Assembly: GCA_021740045.1 (NCBI GenBank)
Contig: JAIPAP010000022.1
Location: 1 to 41,440 of the forward strand
DNA from: Bacteroidales bacterium
GTDB taxonomy: Bacteria; Bacteroidota; Bacteroidia; Bacteroidales; JAIPAP01
DNA: 41,440 bases
Direction: 5' to 3'
The position numbers and the translations under genes are program-made. Shown in pieces: positions 33,105 through 41,397 of this stretch (position 1 is the first letter of the stretch; the number at the start of each line of letters is the position of its first letter). The notes below the pieces were generated by a model, which made no database searches, was not told where the DNA came from, and saw only the letters and a list, made by a program, of their open reading frames with translations.

Positions 33105-34793
33105 ATGAAGAAATTTTCCATCGCAACAGGAATTATTATCCTGATTTTAACAACAATTCAGTTAGCTGCCCAAAACAAAGTACTACTGGTTAATGGCGGG
33201 CAATATGGTAATCCCGATGAAAACCCCAATGCTTTAGTCATCGATCCTGAAACCGGTAATTACTCAGTGATAGACACACTTGCTTCCCCCTCGGTACAGG
33301 ATGTTTTGGTTGAAGAGAATACAGCGTACATTGCCGCGCAGGATTCAATTTACAAATATGCTGTTGAAAACGGTGAGCAGCTTGCTGCAGTTAGCTTTGG
33401 CTCCATCAGCACAGTATCATTGAAGATTTATGGCGATTATTTGCTGGTAGGCAACTGGTATGGTTCAACGGATAACAATTTAAGGGTGTTCCAAAAAGAT
33501 GATTTGAGTTTTGTAAAAAGCATCGAAGGGGTAACAAAAGGGGCCAAAGATATGGTGATTGCCGGAGATAGCGCTTTTGTGACACAGAATTACACCTCAA
33601 CCAGTTGGACAGACTCGGCCGGCTATTTTGCAGTGGTCGATCTTAAAGACCTTGAATTTACAAGAAACATCTATATTGATAACGATGATGAAGACCTTGG
33701 CAGGCTTACCATTTATAACAATATGATCACCGCCTTAAATCCATACAGCAATACGATAACTACTTATAATATCAACAGCGGCGAAGCGGAAACAAATAGC
33801 TTTCCATATTCGGTTGATGTTAATGATTACGGCTCACAAATGGTTAGAGAGGGGAATATGCTTTATTTCGCTTTCAACAGTGGCTTGGGATCCTTTAACC
33901 TGGAAACCCAGGAAGTTGTCAATGAACAGATTATTGATACCATGATTACGGCCTTTACCATGGATACGGTTGCCGGCAGGTTTTTTGTTACCCAAACCGA
34001 TTATGCCAGTTATCGGCGGGGCCTGGTTTATTCACAAGACGGAAGTTTTATAAAGGAATTCCCCGTGGGCTATTCCCCCGAGGTTTTAACGCTGCTTTAT
34101 GAAGAGGAACTATTCACTTTTGATGACATTGAATTCTGGATTGGTGAGGGATCAAAAAAGGCTTGTTTTGTAATTGACTGGAATGACAACCTTGATCCGG
34201 TTTCGCTGGCGTGGGGTTACCGCTGGGATGGCGAAGCCAATGCAGAAGCCATGATGCAGGCTATTAATGAAACCGACCCCTATCTCCAAATTGCCATGGG
34301 GGGTGGTTTTTTGAATGATATCCTGTATGACCTCCATCAAGATGGATCATGGTCGCATAGCGGAATTGGCGGTGATCCTGATTATTGGAGCACCTGGAGC
34401 AAGGGCCCCTCATCCGAATGGGAAATGAATACCGGCCTGGGAACAAGCCTGAACAACGGCGCCTGGTTTGGCTGCTCCTATGGCTTTGAACCGGAAGCCA
34501 CACCTCCCGATCATCCTGAAGCCGCTCCCAATACTTTAACCGGCCTGGATGAAAGCAATGATCAGCTTCTGATTGATATAAATACCTTGAGTGATCAAAT
34601 TTCTGTCAAATCCCATAAAACGACCGTTAAAAGCTGGCGTATCGTCAATTTGTCGGGAAAGACTACCCTGAAGCAGGATTCATTAGCAGACAAAGCATTG
34701 CAAATTGGCATTCAGGGCCTGCCCAGTGGCGTATATTTGCTGAAACTGGAAACTGGGGAAGGAAATTTTTCACATAAATTCTACAAGAATTAA
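33105..34793 (+). CDS. T9SS-exported BtuG-like beta-propeller fused to a second domain, putative corrinoid-binding surface protein
   Basis: About 562 residues from the ATG at 33105, which starts the signal peptide MKKFSIATGIIILIL (an in-frame ATG at 33081 adds 8 residues). After the signal peptide, KVLLVNGGQYG opens a beta-propeller like the DUF5074/YncE type (about 25-345), with blades such as VQDVLVEENTAYIAAQDSIY and GAKDMVIAGDSAFVTQ. A second domain follows (about 350-475), with FWIGEGSKKACFVIDWND and SLAWGYRWDGEANAEAM, a pattern I associate with proteins beside corrinoid-regulated TonB receptors. The C-terminus (about 490-562, ending GVYLLKLETGEGNFSHKFYKN after a SWRIVNLSGK strand) is a T9SS type A sorting domain. 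First gene of the riboswitch operon. Confidence 0.78.
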   Translation: MKKFSIATGIIILILTTIQLAAQNKVLLVNGGQYGNPDENPNALVIDPETGNYSVIDTLASPSVQDVLVEENTAYIAAQDSIYKYAVENGEQLAAVSFGSISTVSLKIYGDYLLVGNWYGSTDNNLRVFQKDDLSFVKSIEGVTKGAKDMVIAGDSAFVTQNYTSTSWTDSAGYFAVVDLKDLEFTRNIYIDNDDEDLGRLTIYNNMITALNPYSNTITTYNINSGEAETNSFPYSVDVNDYGSQMVREGNMLYFAFNSGLGSFNLETQEVVNEQIIDTMITAFTMDTVAGRFFVTQTDYASYRRGLVYSQDGSFIKEFPVGYSPEVLTLLYEEELFTFDDIEFWIGEGSKKACFVIDWNDNLDPVSLAWGYRWDGEANAEAMMQAINETDPYLQIAMGGGFLNDILYDLHQDGSWSHSGIGGDPDYWSTWSKGPSSEWEMNTGLGTSLNNGAWFGCSYGFEPEATPPDHPEAAPNTLTGLDESNDQLLIDINTLSDQISVKSHKTTVKSWRIVNLSGKTTLKQDSLADKALQIGIQGLPSGVYLLKLETGEGNFSHKFYKN

Positions 34794-34795
34794 TC

Positions 34796-35779
34796 ATGAA
34801 TAAGAAATCAATTATAATACTCGAACTTCTTCTGTTTATTTGTTCATTGAGTATGGCTCAGTTTCCTCCTGCCGCAGGGCAGGAGGGGACCACTGCCATC
34901 CATGCCGAAAGTGCGGCTTTTATTGAATGGGCCGTATCGTGTGAGATCGATCGGGGTTGGATCAATGTTGATGATCAGGAGCAGGGAAAAGCTACCCACG
35001 GAACTAATGCAGAGGGCATTGGCAAACCCGATAATAGCGTAGTTAGCCTGGGCGATGGTGGAAAAGCCACCTTAAGTTTTGATATCCCCATCATTGATGG
35101 CGAAAACTGGGATTTTGCTGTTTTTGAAAACAGTTTTTCCGATTATTTTCTGGAACTGGCCTTTGTTGAAGTAAGTTCCGATGGGGAGCATTTCTTTCGC
35201 TTCCCTGCCATTTCCTTAACTCAAACCGAAACTCAAATCGGGGGCTTTGATTCCCTGTATCCAACCAATCTCCACAACCTTGCTGGAAAATACCGGGGCT
35301 ATTATGGAGTGCCCTTCGATATAGCCGAATTACCAGATACATCCCTTCTGGATAAAGATAGCATAGTCGCCGTAAGGCTGGTTGATGTGATAGGAAGCAT
35401 TCACCCCGATTATGCTACTTATGACAGTGAAAGCAACATTGTAAATGATCCGTGGCCCACGGTTTTTGAATCGTCGGGATTTGACCTCGATGCCGTTGGT
35501 GTGATCCATAACCGGAACTCTTTAGGCCTGAGTGATCCGCATGATGAGGAAAATATGAGGGTATATCCCAATCCAGCACACAATTATTTAAAACTGGAAA
35601 CAGGAAATAATAACATTGATGAAATCAGGATAGTTAATCTTGAAGGGCGGCCCATTAAATATTTCAAGGCAATGGATTCAAAAGCACGAATCGATATTAG
35701 TGATCTTGAAAGGGGGACATACCTGCTAAGGATAACTGCCGGGGAAAACCGTTATAACAAATTGGTCATCTGCAAATAG
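34796..35779 (+). CDS. T9SS-exported jelly-roll-like surface protein of the cobalamin-regulated operon
   Basis: A 327-residue secreted protein starting 2 bp after the previous stop. Signal peptide to SMAQ (about 21). The main domain (about 35-245) contains GDGGKATLSFDIPI, WDFAVFENSF, LELAFVEVSSDGEHFFRFP, VRLVDVIGSI and FESSGFDLDAVGVI, a beta-sandwich pattern that recurs in cell-surface proteins next to TonB-dependent receptors; its acidic loops (DID/DSE) suggest calcium binding. The C-terminal 70 residues (RVYPNPAHNYLKLE...GTYLLRI) form a T9SS type A sorting domain. Its role in corrinoid capture is inferred from the operon only. Confidence 0.78.
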   Translation: MNKKSIIILELLLFICSLSMAQFPPAAGQEGTTAIHAESAAFIEWAVSCEIDRGWINVDDQEQGKATHGTNAEGIGKPDNSVVSLGDGGKATLSFDIPIIDGENWDFAVFENSFSDYFLELAFVEVSSDGEHFFRFPAISLTQTETQIGGFDSLYPTNLHNLAGKYRGYYGVPFDIAELPDTSLLDKDSIVAVRLVDVIGSIHPDYATYDSESNIVNDPWPTVFESSGFDLDAVGVIHNRNSLGLSDPHDEENMRVYPNPAHNYLKLETGNNNIDEIRIVNLEGRPIKYFKAMDSKARIDISDLERGTYLLRITAGENRYNKLVICK

Positions 35780-35789
35780 GGGAGATAAG

Positions 35790-37709
35790 GTGTTTAAGAT
35801 TCAAAGCGTTTTAGGTTTATTTATTTTGCTTTTAACTACGCACTTCGGCATGGCTCAAAACGATACGTTGAGCCTGAAAGCGGTGGAAATTAAAAGTACG
35901 GTGATCGAAAAGATCAGCGGTTTTAAAAAGACCGAGATCGATTCGGCCACGCACAGTCTGAACCGGGCTGAGGATTTATCGGACATTCTGGCCCGTCATA
36001 CACCTGTATTTATTAAAAGCTATGGACAGGGGATGTTGGCTACATCCTCGTTCAGGGGTACCGGAGCTTCACATACGCAGGTGCTATGGAATGGCATGAC
36101 CATTAATTCCCCCATGCTGGGCCAGGTTGATTTCTCAACCATTCCGGTGTTTTTCACCGATCGCATTTCGCTTTATCATGGTGGCAGCTCGTTGGCATTG
36201 AATTCGGGGGCCCTTGGCGGGAGCATTAACCTGGAAAATGTGGCCAATTGGAAAGCCAATTCAGGATTAGCTATTTCGCACCGGCAAGGCAGTTTTAATA
36301 CGCAATCATCATTTATGGAAATCAGGGTGAAGGAGAACAATATTCTAACAACCACCCGCTTGCTTCATAAGTCGTCTGAAAATGATTTTCCGTTTAAAAA
36401 TAATGCCATTTCAAGGGAACATCCCCCGGTTGATCACCGTAAGAATGCCTCCTTTGATCAATATGGTATTATGCAGGAGGTTTACCATCAAACCGAAAAA
36501 AGTGGTATTTTTAGTGTAAAAGCCTGGTGGCAGGATCATTTTCGCGAGATCCCAACTCCCCTGCTTGTTCCTGTATTTAAGCAACACCAGGAAAGCAAGG
36601 CCTTAAGGAGTGCTGCGCAATGGGACTTGAAGAAAAACAAAACGGAATACATGGCCAGGGCCGGTTACCAAAACGAACGCCTGGATTATTATAACGGCCT
36701 TTCAGGGCTAAACAACACCAACTGGGTGAGTAGCTTTTTCGGTGATTTTAAGATCAAACAGCAATTTGAAAAATTCAGGATGAATGCAGCCATCCGGCAT
36801 GAACATCATAGCGTGGAAGCTGATAATTATGCTTCGGATAAAACCAGGGATAAAACCTCGCTGGTGGGGGGAGCAAGGTATTTGTCAGGGAACCGGTTTT
36901 CGGCATTCATTCAGATAAGACAGGATTATGCCGATGATGAATTTTTGCCGATCATTCCTTCACTAGGATTCGACCTGCTGATAGCCAGGGATTATAACCT
37001 TTTTCTCAAAGCCAATGCTTCCCGTAATTATCATTTGCCTTCATTAAACGATCTTTACTGGAGCCCTAACGGCAATCCAAACCTGGAACCTGAGGAAGGA
37101 TATTCGGTGGAAACCGGCTTTATGATCAAGGAATTGAAAATGAAGAAGACACGCTTCAATGCGGAGATCACCGGATTTTATTCCCACATTAATAATTGGA
37201 TTCATTGGAAGCCCGATGAGATATATAGTTATTGGAGGCCATCCAATTTGCGGAAGGTAAGGTCACATGGCTTGGAATCATCGGTCGATATAGGGTTTTA
37301 CCTTGGAAATTTCCGTTTGACCTATAAGGGCGGATATACCTTCACTGTTACGGAGAATGGAGCAGCCATTGTGGATAATGATGCCTCCGTTAACAAACAA
37401 CTAATTTATATTCCACGTCATATGCTCCATTCCATCATAAGGATGAATTACCGGAAATGGTATGTTTCATATGGCACGCATTACACGGGAAAGCGTTTTA
37501 CCACAAGCGATAATTCACGATATATGCCCTCATACTGGATAGCCGATTTTTCAGTTGGATGGCAGCCGCAAGTGCGCGGAAACCGCTTTGTTATCCAACT
37601 GGATGTGAATAACCTGTGGAATAACGATTACCAGTCGGTTGCCTGGCATCCGATGCCTGGCAGAAACATTCATCTTAAAATAGGTTTAAGGATCGATAAT
37701 ACCGAATAA
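35790..37709 (+). CDS. btuB: TonB-dependent outer-membrane receptor, BtuB-like
   Basis: A 639-residue TonB-dependent receptor with a GTG start at 35790 (10 bp after the previous stop) and a signal peptide to GMAQ. The plug domain (about 30-150) carries LSDILARHTPVFIKSYG, FRGTGASHTQVLWNGM and LNSGALGGSINL, the usual Sus-independent receptor signatures; the rest is the 22-strand barrel, ending in an aromatic strand (HLKIGLRI). It lacks the carboxypeptidase-like N-terminal domain typical of SusC receptors. The size and the cobalamin riboswitch support vitamin B12 or corrinoid transport across the outer membrane, so the btuB name is based on context. Confidence 0.85.
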   Translation: MFKIQSVLGLFILLLTTHFGMAQNDTLSLKAVEIKSTVIEKISGFKKTEIDSATHSLNRAEDLSDILARHTPVFIKSYGQGMLATSSFRGTGASHTQVLWNGMTINSPMLGQVDFSTIPVFFTDRISLYHGGSSLALNSGALGGSINLENVANWKANSGLAISHRQGSFNTQSSFMEIRVKENNILTTTRLLHKSSENDFPFKNNAISREHPPVDHRKNASFDQYGIMQEVYHQTEKSGIFSVKAWWQDHFREIPTPLLVPVFKQHQESKALRSAAQWDLKKNKTEYMARAGYQNERLDYYNGLSGLNNTNWVSSFFGDFKIKQQFEKFRMNAAIRHEHHSVEADNYASDKTRDKTSLVGGARYLSGNRFSAFIQIRQDYADDEFLPIIPSLGFDLLIARDYNLFLKANASRNYHLPSLNDLYWSPNGNPNLEPEEGYSVETGFMIKELKMKKTRFNAEITGFYSHINNWIHWKPDEIYSYWRPSNLRKVRSHGLESSVDIGFYLGNFRLTYKGGYTFTVTENGAAIVDNDASVNKQLIYIPRHMLHSIIRMNYRKWYVSYGTHYTGKRFTTSDNSRYMPSYWIADFSVGWQPQVRGNRFVIQLDVNNLWNNDYQSVAWHPMPGRNIHLKIGLRIDNTE

Positions 37710-37713
37710 AGTC

Positions 37714-38802
37714 ATGAAGTTTATCTTAAACAGCTTAACATACGTTCTTATTTCTACACTGGTCTTCACAACAGCCTGTTCCGATGATGATTTCGGGGAA
37801 GTGAGTGTGGAGAATTCTCTTATTGATATTGAGGAAGGTGTATTTATTGTGAATGAAGGGAATTTTGGTCAGAATTCAAGTTCCATTTCATTCTTTAGTT
37901 ATGATTCACTATCCGTGACCAATAATGTATTTTTTAATGCCAATAACCGCCCCCTGGGCGATGTAACCCAGTCAATGACCATCATTGACACCCTTGGATT
38001 TGTAGTGGTTAACAATTCGGGCAAAATCGAGGTGATGGATCTTGATAACGGCAATTCCGTTTCTACCATCAGCGGGCTCCCTTCACCCCGTGCAATTATT
38101 CAAATAAACCGGGCTAAGGCTTATGTAAGTGATTTTAGGTCCGATTCCATCGCAATTATTGATGTGAATAACTTTTCAATCACCGGTTATATTAATTTGG
38201 GCAGAACTTCGGAGTGTTTTATGAAGTTCGCCGGGGTTGTTTTTGTATGTAATTGGTCGGAATTTTATCAACCGGATAAGAAAAATGACCAGGTTGTGGT
38301 AATTGACGCTGTCACCAATCAGGTTATCGATTCCATAAGGGTTGTTAAAGAGCCCAACAGCATGGTTATTGATAATAACGGAAAACTTTGGGTGCTCAGC
38401 AGCGGGGGATTTCAAAACGATGAAACACCGGCTTTGCAATGCATCGATCCAATTGAGCGGAAGATTGATAAAAAGTTCCTTTTTCCCGATGTCAATTCCT
38501 CTCCTGAGGACTTGGTTATTAATAAATCGGGCGATACCTTATTATTTGTAAATAACGACATCTATAAAATGCCCGTATCAGCTGCTGCATTGCCATCAAC
38601 ACCTCTGGTTCAGGCTAATGAGCGTAATTTCAAAGCCATGGATGTCGACCCTGAAACTTCCCGGATATTTACGGCCGACGCTCTTGATTACCAGCAAAAA
38701 GGAATTGTGTATGAATATACCTTTCAAGGTGATGAAGTACGTTCATTCCGGGCAGGCATTATTCCGGGCGATTTCGCATTTTATCACCGGCACAAGGAAT
38801 AG
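37714..38802 (+). CDS. btuG: BtuG-like surface lipoprotein (DUF5074-type beta-propeller)
   Basis: A 362-residue lipoprotein, start 4 bp after btuB. Signal peptide with lipobox TTAC (Cys22), followed by SDDDFGE, which resembles the acidic lipoprotein export signal that sends Bacteroidota lipoproteins to the cell surface. The mature protein is a seven-bladed propeller with EGVFIVNEGNFGQNSSSISF at its start and blades such as PRAIIQINRAKAYVSDFRSDSIAIIDV. In Bacteroides, BtuG sits on BtuB and binds B12 extremely tightly; the architecture and position here match. btuG is a context-supported name, not a proven orthologue. Confidence 0.82.
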   Translation: MKFILNSLTYVLISTLVFTTACSDDDFGEVSVENSLIDIEEGVFIVNEGNFGQNSSSISFFSYDSLSVTNNVFFNANNRPLGDVTQSMTIIDTLGFVVVNNSGKIEVMDLDNGNSVSTISGLPSPRAIIQINRAKAYVSDFRSDSIAIIDVNNFSITGYINLGRTSECFMKFAGVVFVCNWSEFYQPDKKNDQVVVIDAVTNQVIDSIRVVKEPNSMVIDNNGKLWVLSSGGFQNDETPALQCIDPIERKIDKKFLFPDVNSSPEDLVINKSGDTLLFVNNDIYKMPVSAAALPSTPLVQANERNFKAMDVDPETSRIFTADALDYQQKGIVYEYTFQGDEVRSFRAGIIPGDFAFYHRHKE

Positions 38803-38925
38803 CAGCCTGTAAACAAGTCTATTATGGCCCGATTCGATAGGGAAACAAAAAAATAAATGAAACATAAACTTAAGTTAATCATTTATTCACCATATTTTTC
38901 GTTATTGCAGTAAAAAGATTTTGTT

Positions 38926-39153
38926 ATGGAACACGAGAAACTGCAAGTTCGTCAAAGCCTTATCAATCTTTTCGAATCGGCCAGTGATATTTTTGTCGAT
39001 CCGGCTACCAAGGAATGTGAGGTAAAGGTATCGGTTGATGAGTACCAGGGCGAAATTTCCGGTTTACTATATGATAATAACGTGAAACTGGAAATGATTG
39101 ATTATTGGGATACCTATCCCTACAAATATGTATTCAGCTACAAAACAGTTTAA
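38926..39153 (+). CDS. Small acidic protein of unknown function
   Basis: A 75-residue protein (MEHEKLQVRQSLINLFESA start; DTYPYKYVFSYKTV end) with no signal peptide, no membrane segment and no family I recognise. It is acidic in the middle (DPATKECEVKVSVDEYQGEI) and looks like an alpha-beta fold. It lies 123 bp after btuG on the same strand, with no clear terminator between them, so it might be the last gene of the cobalamin-regulated unit or separately transcribed. Confidence 0.6.
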   Translation: MEHEKLQVRQSLINLFESASDIFVDPATKECEVKVSVDEYQGEISGLLYDNNVKLEMIDYWDTYPYKYVFSYKTV

Positions 39154-39219
39154 CAAACTGAAATGTAGCTGAGTAAGAAACTTTTTTTTATGGTATGCCC
39201 CATTAAAGATGTGGGCATA

Positions 39220-39534
39220 TCAGCACATTTTGACCAAGCGTTCACCCCAGGAATCTCTTTTCTTCATTTTGAATTTCAGCTCATTGCCATGGCTGGTTAT
39301 CAGGTTAAGTCCATTGGAAGCAAACAGTCCTGTTTTAAAATACATGATTTCCTTAAGTTCACCGGGCATTAGCTCCAGGTCATGATCTTTCGGTTCTTGA
39401 TCGCTTGATTTGAAGTACAAGCGCTGGTTGGTCAGAATAAGTTTGCCTTTTATTTGCTCTTCTTTGTTAACAAGCCGATTGGTATCGCCGGCTTTAACAA
39501 CAACTTCGTTAGGTTTCAGATCTATCTTCATCAC
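39220..39534 (-). CDS. GRAM-domain protein
   Basis: A 104-residue protein that is almost entirely one GRAM-type domain (PH-like): KGKLILTNQRLYFKSS (about 29-44) is the typical strand pair, followed by LMPGELKEIMYFKTGLF and GNELKFKM. Such single-domain proteins in bacteria have unknown function; in eukaryotes GRAM domains bind membrane lipids. No signal peptide. A second Met directly follows the first. Convergent with the 38926 gene. Confidence 0.72.
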   Translation of the reverse strand: MMKIDLKPNEVVVKAGDTNRLVNKEEQIKGKLILTNQRLYFKSSDQEPKDHDLELMPGELKEIMYFKTGLFASNGLNLITSHGNELKFKMKKRDSWGERLVKMC

Positions 39535-39733
39535 AATCGGTTTTAATGATTCACCGGAAGATATGCCACTATTATGCCAATTGCTTTAAGCGATTAAATA
39601 CCAGTATTTAACACGTTGATTTGTCCGGGATCGTTCAATGCGATTCGTTCGCTGGTGAACAGTGTAATGTTCGATTAGGTACAGCTCAAAGCTATTAATA
39701 CTAATTTCAGGGCCGGAAAATCAACCGGCTAAC

Positions 39734-39761
39734 AAAAAAGCCGGTTTCATAAACCGGCTTT
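39734..39761 (-). terminator. Rho-independent terminator of the cold-shock gene
   Basis: A perfect 11-bp stem, AAAGCCGGTTT (39737-39747) with AAACCGGCTTT (39751-39761) and a CAT loop; on the minus strand it runs into six T (plus-strand A at 39734-39739). Confidence 0.9.
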
Positions 39762-39786
39762 GTTTCACCCTACTGATAAAGATGTT

Positions 39787-39999
39787 TTATTCAACAACCA
39801 AATGTACATTTGTTGCTATAGGCCCTCTTTTTCCTTCGGTAATTTCATACGAAACCGTATCGCCCTCTTGCAGTTCTCTTGTATTGCCATCTCTGACCAC
39901 ACCTGTGCGATGAACAAATAGATCGTTTTGGCCTTCACGTTCAATAAAGCCATAACCCTTTTGGATGTTGAACCATTTAACTCTGCCTGTAAATTCCAT
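39787..39999 (-). CDS. Cold-shock domain protein (CspA family)
   Basis: A 70-residue single cold-shock-domain protein, with RNP1 KGYGFIER (14-21) and RNP2 DLFVHRT (26-32), and the start MEFTGRVKWFN. It binds single-stranded RNA or DNA and may act as an RNA chaperone. The terminator follows 26 bp after the stop. Upstream is a roughly 150-nt leader with a stable hairpin, which suggests post-transcriptional control as in other csp genes. Confidence 0.94.
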   Translation of the reverse strand: MEFTGRVKWFNIQKGYGFIEREGQNDLFVHRTGVVRDGNTRELQEGDTVSYEITEGKRGPIATNVHLVVE

Positions 40000-40039
40000 G
40001 ATAATAACAATTTAATATGTAATCTGATAAATTAATTAA

Positions 40040-40060
40040 AACCCCTGTTCAACAGGAGTT
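40040..40060 (-). promoter_or_regulatory. Hairpin in the predicted 5' leader of the cold-shock gene
   Basis: On the minus strand AACTCCTGT (40060-40052) pairs with ACAGGGGTT (40048-40040) over nine positions including one G-U, with a TGA loop. It sits about 40 nt upstream of the start codon. Confidence 0.5.
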
Positions 40061-40151
40061 CTACCCCTTCGATTTAATAAAAGCCTTAACAACATAAAAT
40101 CAACATATTGTTAATCAAGTGGTTAAATCTCTTCTCATTAAATCTAATTCA

Positions 40152-40159
40152 CAAATATA
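40152..40159 (-). promoter_or_regulatory. Candidate -7 box of the cold-shock gene
   Basis: In the minus direction these bases read TATATTTG, matching TAnnTTTG, 152 bp before the csp start. No TTG was seen at the best -33 distance. Confidence 0.45.
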
Positions 40160-40285
40160 GGTTATTTTTAATACATTCACTATTTTCATCCAAATTTTTT
40201 ACTTTACTTACCCTCAAATAAACTTTATTGAGGGGAAATTGTTCTAAAACCGATAATTTTCAATATTAAAAAACCGGAATTTTTT

Positions 40286-40702
40286 ATGAGCACAAAAGTA
40301 GATGTTACCTGGAAAGAAGAGATGTCATTTGAAGCAGAAGTGAATAATCATAAGTTGACTATCGATGCCGACGAAAAGGTTGGTGGAAAGGATAAGGGGC
40401 CGCGTCCCAAGCCGCTATCGTTAGCCTCGCTTGGTGGATGCACTGGTATGGATGTGATTTCAATCCTTAAAAAAATGCGGGTAGAAGTGGATTCTTTCCG
40501 AATTTCAGTAGATGCGGAACAAAACGATGAACATCCAAAGCATTACAATAAAATTCATATAACCTATAGTTTTAAAGGCAAAGACCTTCCTTTTGATAAA
40601 TTGGAAAAGGCGGTAAATCTTTCACAGGAAAGGTACTGCGGGGTTTCCTATATGCTGGGCAAAGCCGCAGAAATTACACACGAAATTAAGGTTGAAGAAT
40701 AG
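40286..40702 (+). CDS. OsmC/Ohr family protein
   Basis: A 138-residue OsmC-family protein. The two conserved cysteines are present: Cys52 in LGGCTGMD and Cys118 in RYCGVSYM. Active members reduce organic hydroperoxides, with the first cysteine as the peroxidatic residue. The N-terminal VTWKEEMSFEAEV and KGPRPKPLSLASL match the OsmC (YhfA-like) group more than Ohr. Cytoplasmic, monocistronic, divergent from the cold-shock gene across a 286-bp region. Confidence 0.9.
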   Translation: MSTKVDVTWKEEMSFEAEVNNHKLTIDADEKVGGKDKGPRPKPLSLASLGGCTGMDVISILKKMRVEVDSFRISVDAEQNDEHPKHYNKIHITYSFKGKDLPFDKLEKAVNLSQERYCGVSYMLGKAAEITHEIKVEE

Positions 40703-40722
40703 TGTTTTACTAAGATAATGGA

Positions 40723-41397
40723 TTAAATGTTTTGTTTGGCCAGTATGTATTTCGTGCTGGCCAATTTTTTGATCAATTCCAACAATTCACTCATGATCAT
40801 AGCTGTAGCGCCCCAGATAAGGTATTCATTAATTTTGTAACAAGGCGCTTTTATGACGATATCACGAACCATGAGTTCTTCAAGAAACACCGAATCTTCA
40901 TGCAACAAATCATCCAATGGGATTTCAAGAATTTCTTCCACTTCCACAGGATCTTTAGTCATTGGCGGGCGTTGTTGTGCATAACCGACTACCGGGGTAA
41001 CCAAAAAATCGCTCGGGGGAATGTATAAGGGCGATAATTCGCCCAATATCCTGACGTTTTCGGGATCAATTCCAAGTTCTTCCCTGGTTTCCCTAAGGGC
41101 GGTGGCTATATCACTTTGATCTGCGGCTTCCCGCTTACCTCCCGGAAAACTGACCTGTCCACTGTGAACACCGCCATAATCGGGGCGAAGCATCAAAACA
41201 GTGTATACTTTGTTATTGTAAGGATATAGTAAAATTAACACGCTTCCTTTCTTGGTTACACCAGTGGGCTTATAGTCTTTCAATAATTCCATCCTGTTCG
41301 ATGGAGCCATGATTCGCTGGGCTTCCATACCGGGAAGCGAATCTTGAATGGCTATTTTTAATTCATCTATAAGTTGATTGAACACTATTATCATCAT
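40723..41397 (-). CDS. Nudix hydrolase, CoA pyrophosphatase type (NudL-like)
   Basis: A 224-residue Nudix protein. The Nudix box is GGKREAADQSD...ALRETREELGI (about 88-113, GG near 88-89, catalytic REXXEE at about 107-112), preceded by HSGQVSFPGG, the hallmark of CoA-diphosphatases that split CoA or acyl-CoA to 4'-phosphopantetheine and 3',5'-ADP. The following LSPLYIPPSDFLVTPVVGY also fits. Cytoplasmic. Start is Met1 or Met2. It converges with the OsmC-family gene with 20 bp between them. Confidence 0.88.
   Translation of the reverse strand: MMIIVFNQLIDELKIAIQDSLPGMEAQRIMAPSNRMELLKDYKPTGVTKKGSVLILLYPYNNKVYTVLMLRPDYGGVHSGQVSFPGGKREAADQSDIATALRETREELGIDPENVRILGELSPLYIPPSDFLVTPVVGYAQQRPPMTKDPVEVEEILEIPLDDLLHEDSVFLEELMVRDIVIKAPCYKINEYLIWGATAMIMSELLELIKKLASTKYILAKQNI

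Noticed and set aside
39190-39235. ATGCCCCAT/ATGTGGGCAT hairpin between the 38926 and GRAM genes as a terminator
   Set aside because: The T run precedes the hairpin on the plus strand and there is no T run after it on the minus strand, so the arrangement does not fit an intrinsic terminator in either direction.
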